Assembly: GCA_000442125.1 (NCBI GenBank)
Contig: KE546984.1
Coordinates: 682,001 to 746,000 of the forward strand
Direction of reading: 5' to 3'
DNA: 64,000 bases
From: Opeltia flavorubescens
Taxonomy: Eukaryota > Ascomycota > Lecanoromycetes > Teloschistales > Teloschistaceae
A model generated the notes under the pieces. It was not told the origin of the DNA. It saw nothing but the letters and a program-made list of their open reading frames with translations, and searched no databases. Positions within the stretch are counted from its first letter, which is position 1; each line of letters opens with the position of its first letter. Position numbers and translations under genes: made by a program. Positions 55,894 through 64,000 of this stretch are shown one piece after another.

Positions 55894-56150
55894 TGTAAAA
55901 AGGATATAATAGTAGGGAAACTATATAAAAGTATANNTAATAGTTTANNNTTCTANTATTATATATACGGAGCTATATATAGAGAATATATATATATTAA
56001 TATCTAGAGAGCTATAAATATTAGGNGGAANTNNTTTAATTATATAGGCCCNNTTTTCTANTAGTATAATATAGCGATATAACGTCTTAGCCGAAGCTAT
56101 ACAACGGTTCTACGATATTATAATAAGCTAGATTATTGCTAATTATAACA
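55894..56150 (-). repeat. 5' LTR of copy C, 257 bp
   Basis: It starts TGTAAAAAGGAT and ends AATTATAACA, keeping the TG...CA termini (in either reading) that the other copies have lost. It contains about 13 scattered N calls between 55936 and 56061. Confidence 0.93.
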
Positions 56151-56155
56151 ATTTC
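56151..56155. repeat. Right target-site duplication of copy C, ATTTC
   Basis: Pairs with ATTTT at 48464-48468. Confidence 0.78.
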
Positions 56156-56557
56156 TTTAATAGAAAATTTATTTATAAATTTTAATAGATTAGAATCTAT
56201 TATAATATACTAGTACTGGGCTACCGTCCTAATAGGATTTTACTGTTGGTAGCTGGTAGTTGGCAGCTGGTAGGGCTGGTAATTAATAGAGCTGGGAACT
56301 GGTAGGGCTACTAGTTAGTATAGTATAATTAGAACTTTTACGCGCTATAATACTACTAATTTTAATCTAATTTTTAAAATTTTTATAGTATTAGAATACG
56401 CTTATTTAGCGCTTTAAAATAAACTACTATATATACTACTATATACGAAACTAACGAAGTTATTTAACTATTAAAAAACTAGCTATTTTAGTAGTTAAAG
56501 GCGCTAACCGGATTTATAACTGCGGTTATTTAATACTAACTGATAAGGTTTATATTT
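56156..56557. other. Intergenic-like spacer with a G-rich repeat block
   Basis: About 400 bp that once continued from 48468. No gene seen. It contains the G-rich block at 56244-56309 and several patches with more C and G (near 56395 and 56495-56525). Confidence 0.5.
56244..56309. repeat. G-rich GCTGGTAG-type degenerate repeat that escaped RIP
   Basis: About 66 bp of irregular 7-9 bp repeats such as GCTGGTAG and GCTGGGAACTGGTAG, with about ten TpG steps on the plus strand in a region where TpG is almost absent. Either the block expanded after RIP ended or it was never long and similar enough to be targeted. It has G-runs of only two or three. Confidence 0.75.
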
Positions 56558-56602
56558 ATTTCGGGTCGGGAAGTCGATAAAAAACGTTTTCCAATATATA
56601 TA
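56558..56602 (+). repeat. 45-bp sequence shared with the insertion at 29627
   Basis: ATTTCGGGTCGGGAAGTCG and the following bases match 29627-29671 along the whole 45 bp, differing at a few G/A and C/T positions of the RIP type. Here it lies at the left edge of the unassigned region to its right, and may be its end. Confidence 0.7.
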
Positions 56603-59600
56603 TAATATAGCTATAAATAAATCTAGAATATAATATATTAGAATAAATATATAAAAAAATCTAGTAAATAGTCTAAATAATATATATTAAAATTTATTTA
56701 TAAATATAAATAATTATACTAGAATTATATATAAAAAAAAAATATACGTTCGAAAATTATAAAATCGATTTATATAAAAGATAGAGATATATATATATAT
56801 ATTATATTTATATTAGGCTTATATATAAAAAATATCGAATAGAATTCCCGCTAATACTAGAATATAATTAATCTCAATATCTAATATATAATATTCGGAA
56901 CTAATTTATACTAATAACCGAACGAATAAAATTAAAAACTATTAAAGAAAATAACGTATAAAAAATTAATATTTAAAAATTAAAAAATATTTAAAAGTAA
57001 AAAAAAATATATTAAAAATATAAAAAAAAATATATAAAAATATTTATATATAGAAAATAATAGAAAAAATATTTTAAATATTTTAAACGTTGAAAAATAA
57101 TTAGAAAAATAGTAAAAATATTAAAAATAGCTACGAAAATATCGAAATTATTAAAAAAGGAAAATTTATTTTATTATATAGAGTATATCGTTTAAAAAGA
57201 AGATTTAAAGCGAGAAATCTATTATATATAAAAGCCGGCGCGTTAAAAATCTAGTTTTAACTCTAGAATACTTTTAGTATAAATACCTATTCTAGTATAT
57301 TTATTTATTTCTAGCGCTATTTTTAGCTTTAAATAGTTTATTAAAGGTATAAAATAGTTTAGTATATATTTTAAAAATATTCCGAATATATACGAACTAT
57401 TTAAATTATTATAGGGGTAGTAAAACTTTTAAATAATATATATTATTTATTTTATCGTTTTATTCCGGATATTATAAAATTATAAAATTATTTATATTTA
57501 TTACTCTTAAAAATCTAATATATAATTATCTATAATTAAAATATAAACGATAAAAGTTGAATTTTATATTCGCTAAAAATTAATTTTAACTTTTATTAAT
57601 TATTATTATAAAAGCTATATAAATTAGAAACTATTTTTAAATTATTATTTAAAATAATTCGCTTTTATTATTTAATAAATAAATCTAAAAAAAACCGTAT
57701 ATCTACTTTTTAAAAGGCCCTATAATAATACGTGCTTAAATAGTAAATTAAAATAATTTTGTAATAATTAAACGAATATTATTATATATACCTTTATTTA
57801 AGTATAAATTATATATAAATATAACCGGCGTACTAATTTTTAGTTTAAATATTATAAATAATAAAAAAGGGAAGTTTAAATTTATAAAAATTTTCGATAA
57901 TAAAACGTTTATTATATTTTTATTTTTATTTTTAACTTTATTAATAGCTAAAAAGCTATACGAATCTCTAGATATATAGTTTAAAACTTTAGTATTAATC
58001 TTCTAAACGCTATTATTATATAGAGCTAGTATTATTTATAAAATTAGAAAATTGTTTAAATATAGTCTAATTAGTAAATAATATTTAAAATAAATATAAT
58101 CGATTAAATTTAATAATTTAATAATTTAATTATATATTAAATCAAGTATTTTTATTATATTATTTAATAAACGATTATATAGTATTATTATAAGCTATTA
58201 AACCTATTTTATATTCGTTAATCTAATATTAATATATATATTTTTAGTAAAATAAAGAATTTTTAGTTTAGGCTAAAATATAGATTTATAGATATATACG
58301 CTAATAGTATTTTATACGAAACCGTTCTAGATAATAGATAAATACTATATTTAATTATTATTAAATAAAATAAGAATCCCTTTAAACGCTATTTCGTTAT
58401 TATAAATATTTAAAAAAGTTCGGTTTATAGTTTTTATAGTATATTAGTACTATATAATAGTTTTATTCTAAATAATAAATTATATATAATAAAGTAACCC
58501 TATTAGTTTATTTTATTTCGAAATACTATAGATACTAGTTTTATAGTAGAATATAGAGATTTTAAAGTATAAATAAACCGTTTAGCCGCTAGAAAATAAA
58601 AAAGATATAATACTAGAAAATATTATATATAGAATAGTTTCTCTTTAAAACCGAAATTTATATATAAGTACTTAATATAAAAAGGTTTTTTTTATTTATC
58701 CCGGCCCGCTTAAAAAAAAAGAAAGCGGTTAAATATTATTTTTAATAGCTATAATAATAATATTATAGGCTATTCGTTATCCGCGATTTATTTATATTAA
58801 TTAGACGGTTAAAATAGTAGCTTCCGTAGCTATATTATAATCTAGTTTTACCGTAACTTGAGCGTTTATAAATTACTATTCCTAGTTTAATACTAGTTTA
58901 AAAAGGCTATAATTAGAAAAATTATATAGTTATAGTTTAATTATAATTAGGTATAGGCTATAATTAAATTTAGGATATTTTATATCTATAAGTAGATTTT
59001 ATAGTTTCTAACGAATCTAATATAAAAGATTATTATATAAATCCGTATAAAATTAATTTTAAAGTGTTTATAAATTATTTATTATATTTTATTAAAAGGC
59101 TTTAATAAATATATTATAAATTATTCGATTTAATCGCTATATAGCAGTTTTAATAAAATATAATATCTATTCCCGATCGTTATCTAGTAGTTTAAACGTA
59201 TAGTAGGTATTTTTAAATATTAAATATTTATATTTATTTATAATTTAGAGGTTTTAAAATAAAATTAATTTAAAAATCATTTATAGTATTTTTATAAAAT
59301 AATAATATTCGCTATATTCTAGTTATAAAAATACTATTTTCTTAATATTTATTTCTTATTCGCGAACCTTTTAATATTAAAGCTGCTTTTAAATCTAAAT
59401 AAAATATTATAGAAAATCCCTATAAAAGTACTATTTTAAATCTTTATATTCGATATTATATCTAAAAAATATAGTTAATTTAGATACCGATTTTTTTAGT
59501 ACTTTTTTTAGATTAACTTTGTCCGTATTATCCGTAAAAAATACTAGCTACTAGTTTTTAAAATGGATTTTTAATTATTTAACTATTAGTTATTTTTTAT

Positions 59601-62600
59601 AGATATAAAATTTATTAATTTAATACGCGGTTTATATTAGGTTAATATAACGGCCGTTTAAATATTATATAATTTTATTTTAATTTATCCTAGTTTATAT
59701 AACTAGGGTTATTTAATCTCCTCCTTTATATATATATTTATAGATATATTTAATCGTAGATACACCTTTATAAAATTCGATATTAATATAATAGTTATAT
59801 TTAAATAATAGATATAAACTATATATAATAATCTATTAATTTATTATTATAATTATTTTCTCGCTATAAATTCGCTTTATATTTTAATTATCTTTATATC
59901 GGCGGTACCGTAGATACGAATTTTTATTTATTATTATTTAAGGCTAAAAAACTTTCGGGAAATTTTTTAAATAAACGTTCTTTTTATATTTAATTTTAGC
60001 TATATATAGTAATTTAGAATTAATAAAGTTATTATAAGGTCTATATAGTATTATATTTTTTATAATTCTCTATAATCTATTTAAAGGGTTAATTATAGGG
60101 TTAAAAAATTCTATATAGATAATTTTATTAATTAAAACTAGATTTAGGTAGCGAGCCTATTTATTAAAAATTAAAAGGATATAGTAATATAAAAGACTTT
60201 ATTTTTAGTATTCGATTATTTAATATAGACCTTTATATATTTTAAATATTTTTTATAAATTTTAAAATAGAGCTTTCTATTTTAAATTAAAGATTTATAT
60301 TATAATAGCTAGTATATTAATCGCGTTAACGTTCGAAAAAAGTATAATTAATAAATTAAACTATTTTAAATTCGTTATTATTATTATAAATAGGGTTAGA
60401 GGATTTTATACCCGGGTAATCGCTATAAAATTCTAAGATAGTTTATATATAAACCGATCGCTATTAGTAAACGATATTAATAGAATTATTTTTTTATTAA
60501 ATACTCGCGCGTTTATATCCCTCTAGTATACTATTTTTTATAAGCTATTATATAGTTTTGCACGAATTATATACTAATAGTACGCTATTTAATTAAGACG
60601 CGCTTTTTTAATAACTATATAGGAATCTATAATAAACTATTAAATAAGTTTATATAAATATTAAATAATATTAAACTAGTTCTTTCGTTTAAATCTATAA
60701 TATCTATATTATATTTACTACGTAAGCTTAATCCGGTTATTCGCTTTTATTTTTTCTAGAATTAATTCGAATAAAAAATCCTATTTAGGATTTTTATATA
60801 GGAAGAGAAGGGGGTATTAAAAAGGTATATATTTAAAGTATATTAATTAAATTTTATAGAAGTTATATTTTTATTTATTCTCGTCTTTTTAAAAGAATAT
60901 AATATCGCGTATTATTATATCCGGGTCGTCCGGGATTATTATAGCTATTTTGTTCGATATAAATATATTATTCTACTTTTAATCGGCCTTTTTAATTATA
61001 ATAAGCTATATATAAAAATTAAATATAAGGCGAACTAGGTTTATTAAAGTTCGATTAAAGATTTTTTTAACTATATAGTAGAATTTAATAAAAGGATTTC
61101 TATAATATTTAAATATTTTTATTAGGCTTTAGAAAATCGATTTTTATAAAGATTCTATATTCTTTATATAGTTTTTTTTATAGTTTAGAAATCTATAACT
61201 ACTAGCCGTTTAAAGGTTGTATAGGTATATTTATATAAAAATAGGCGGGTTTATATAGTATAATAGTCTATAAAAATAGTAAAATTTACTATAAATTATA
61301 TACGGTTATAGTCCGATATTATTAAATAAATTAGATCGAATATTAATATAGGATATAAATACTATTATATTATTATATAGTATAATATTTTTATTAAAAT
61401 ATATAATATCGTTTATATTATTGGTTAAAAGATATAAAAGATATTTTAATATCGGCTGTTTAAAGCGGTAAGAAATTTTTCTTTTTTTATAATAGGAGGC
61501 GAACTCTTTAAAGCTAGTATTCGATATCTTCTCCCTTTAAAAATATAGTACGTAGTAATACTAATATTTTAGATTTATAGCTCCTATATTATAGAGTATA
61601 AGTCTATTTCTTTTTTTTTATTATATAAATATAAGGTTCGCTTTAAACCTAAATCTAAATATTTATATAATCGGTTATTATTTATATTTACATTCATTTT
61701 TATATACTATTCTTATTATTATTTTATAACCCGGGTAGCTAAATTTTTCCTTTTATTTTTATTCTAGGTTCTATTCTTTTTATTACTATACGTGTTTTTA
61801 TATAAAAAAGGGTTTATATTCTAGTAAACTTTTATTTTAACTTTTAGATTAATTAAAGGGTAATTCGGGACGTAAATAACGTTTATTTAAGTTTATAGAA
61901 GCGTTATTTATAGAACGTTAACGATATTATTTATATAATATATATTCTAATACGTTCTATTATTATTATTAATCCGCGGGCTCTTTATAAATAATAAAAC
62001 TTGGATTAAAATATACTAAAGGCGGGCGAATTAAGATATTCTAGAGCGTACGGCTTTATTATTATTATTAAACGACGTGTTCTATTAAGAATACTAGTCT
62101 AGTAGGCGTATTATAAGGTTTATACTATAAAGCAGGATTTTTATAAACTTAAAAAATTAAATTTAAATAAATAAATAACGGGAAGATTATAAAAGTAGAA
62201 TATATAGTTTATTCGTTACTTATTTTATTTTAGTTTTTAATAGTAGTCGCGCGTATAATAAATATTAGAACGGCTATATACGGATCGAGTATATATAAAA
62301 TTCGCGTAAATATTTTTATTATTAAAAACGTATTTTATACCGCGTTTTTTATTTAATAATAGTTAATAAAAGTTCGGATAAATTTATAGTACATACTTTT
62401 CTATATAAAATATAAGTAGCGAAAAATCTAGTTCTATTAGATTTTTCGAAGTTTATAGGGGGTTTCTAATATAATTTTATTATATAAAGTCTATAATTCT
62501 TAAAATTTTCTATTTTAAAACTATTACTATAGTTTATAAATATTCGGGTATTATATAAATATAAACTAGAATAAACTATCTAAACTAAAAAGAACTAGGA

Positions 62601-63622
62601 CGAAATTTAATAAGGTAATCTATAGTAGGAAGCAATATTTTAATATCCGATCCGGGCGATTTTCGCGGAATTGTACGGAATTATTGTAATTATTAGTAGA
62701 TAATAAAAAATAATATTTATTAATATTAATCCTTATTAATAAAAGTAGTATAATTATTAAAAATTGTATATTCTAAAGTAATATTAATATAATAGAATAT
62801 AATATAAATATTAAACCGGGATTATATAGTATAAAATAAAAGGGTTCTTTTAATAATATTATTATTAGTAATAATAAAAGTTTTTTTAAATTAATTAAAT
62901 TATAATAGAATATAGTTTATTTTATTATTATCGCTTTTAATACTTTTAGTATCTAATTAAAATAATTTATTATCGAAATTAATAGAAATTTATTTAGATA
63001 AAATAATAGGTATAAATAGCCTTTAAAAAATCAAACTCTTTTTTCTTCTATAAAATTCTAATATAGCGGCGATCGTAATATATTTATATAACCTCTAGAA
63101 TAAATTTTAATTTTATTTTAAATACTAGTTTATTTAGATTCTATTATTAGCTAATATAAAAAATAATAAAATTATAATATTACTTTTAACTATATTAGTA
63201 TAATATTAGATAATATAATTTATAAAATTTTTAAATTTTAAATACTAACTTATAGTTTTTTTTATAATTTAAAAAAAATAAAATTCGATTAAAATAGATA
63301 TAAGCTATATATATAGTAAAATAAGCGTAATAATTAATAATCTAGTATATTTTTATATATAAAAACTTTTTAAATAATAAAAAAAGTTTTAAAATTTTAT
63401 TTAATTTAATAAAAAAAAGTACTAGCGGAGCTTTAAATAATATTATAATTAATTTTATAGAGTAAATATCGTATTAAATAGAAGCTACGATACCTATTTT
63501 TAAATATTTATATATTTATTATAAACGGCGTTAAAAGGTCTAAAGCGAATAATATCTAATAAAAATATAATATTAATTAGTAGAGTTTATTCTAAATATA
63601 TACTTAAAAGATAAATTATTAG
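56603..63622. other. Unassigned RIP-degraded DNA, 7.0 kb
   Basis: Keeps a moderate number of CpG and GpC steps, similar to copies A and C, suggesting a relatively young dead element or gene cluster. Parts of 59800-62150 look weakly coding on the plus strand (long runs interrupted mainly by TAG/TAA), but I could not recognise reverse transcriptase, transposase or helicase motifs. No terminal repeats were found. It could be a large non-LTR or DNA element, or host genes caught by RIP. Confidence 0.4.

Positions 63623-63651
<29 letters not shown>
63623..63651. repeat. Uninterrupted run of 29 A
   Basis: A homopolymer A run at the right edge of the 7-kb unassigned region. It may be a poly(A) tail of a plus-strand retroposon, but without a recognised coding region this is only a possibility. 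Confidence 0.85.
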
Positions 63652-63653
<2 letters not shown>

Positions 63654-64000
63654 ATAATAATAAAAATAAAAATTATAGATAAATATATTTAAAGTTTTAA
63701 AATATATATCGGCTTTAGCTTTACTAATTCTTATAAGCCTATTACTTTTGGATTTTTTATATAAAATATAGTAATAAATTCTAACGTTTTTATAAATATT
63801 AAAAGCTAGATTAAATCTTTAATACTTTATAATAATATATTTAGAATAATCTCTATTTACTAGTAGAAATATAATAATTAAACTCGCTATTTATTAAAAT
63901 ATATTTCCTATAAATCTAATCGTATATATATAAATAATTATTAGTTTTTTAAAGCTATTATAAAAATCTATAAAAATACTTTTATTTAAATAAGCGAGTG
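63652..64000. other. Unassigned end of window
   Basis: About 350 bp of AT-rich sequence with nothing recognisable. Confidence 0.5.

Larger units (their letters stand above)
48469..56150 (-). mobile_element. Family 1 copy C, complete gypsy chromovirus fossil, 7,682 bp
   Basis: A complete minus-strand element: 5' LTR 55894-56150, leader and gag about 55890-54700, pol about 54550-50400, post-pol region 50390-48726, 3' LTR 48469-48725. It aligns with copy A by a constant coordinate sum of 54536 at the window start, at the RT catalytic block and at the LTR end, so no net length change was seen across 6 kb. It is broken many times by RIP. It is among the youngest family-1 copies and is the reference for the structure of the others. 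Confidence 0.95.

Noticed and set aside
56244-56309. Telomere-like repeat
   Set aside because: The units vary in length and none is TTAGGG. The block is short and internal.
1-64000. Mitochondrial or naturally AT-rich genome (for example a plastid or Plasmodium-like parasite)
   Set aside because: Gypsy chromoviruses with chromodomains, loss limited to CpA/TpG contexts in younger copies, and surviving CpG islands point to fungal RIP. No organelle genes, rRNA or tRNA are seen.

Overview
The window looks like one long AT-rich block from a filamentous ascomycete (Pezizomycotina) genome, built almost entirely of transposable elements destroyed by repeat-induced point mutation (RIP). The dinucleotides CpA and TpG are nearly absent, while CpG, GpC and CpC islands survive in the younger parts. 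That is the signature of CpA-to-TpA RIP rather than of a genome with low GC content overall. I see no intact host gene, tRNA or rRNA. The longest surviving open stretch (22644-22871, minus strand) is a piece of a retrotransposon integrase.

Layout. (1) 1-6067: 3' three-quarters of a plus-strand Ty3/gypsy chromovirus (family 1, copy A) ending in a 257-bp LTR. (2) 6068-11780: extremely AT-rich, unassigned. (3) 11780-13244 and 30143-30550: two pieces of an old minus-strand family-1 copy (copy E), split by copy B. (4) 13245-30142: copy B, plus strand, both LTRs and a 5-bp target duplication, itself split by (5) a different minus-strand gypsy element, family 2 (18119-27353, two 297-bp LTRs, target duplication TTTAA). 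(6) 30551-31051: 5' end of a further family-1 copy (copy D). (7) 31052-31566 and 34682-34852: two short hAT-like elements sharing ends. The second has an 8-bp target duplication. (8) 31567-48468: long unassigned RIP-damaged DNA with tandem repeats of 63, 49 and 12 bp and a 38-base A-run. (9) 48469-56150: complete minus-strand copy C of family 1 (7,682 bp, two 257-bp LTRs, target duplication ATTTC/ATTTT). (10) 56151-64000: unassigned RIP-damaged DNA with one small G-rich block that RIP has barely touched and a 29-base A-run.

The order of events can be read from the nesting: E, then B into E, then family 2 into B; D also went into E, and a hAT-like element abuts D. RIP burden agrees with this order. 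E and B have lost nearly all C and G, while family 2, A and C keep much more. Copies A and C keep the same spacing at each point I compared along the 6 kb they share, so they differ mainly by substitution. No element here looks able to make a protein. The interest lies in the layering, the accessory region downstream of pol, the hAT-like short elements, a 45-bp mini-insertion shared by two sites, and the few patches that escaped RIP.
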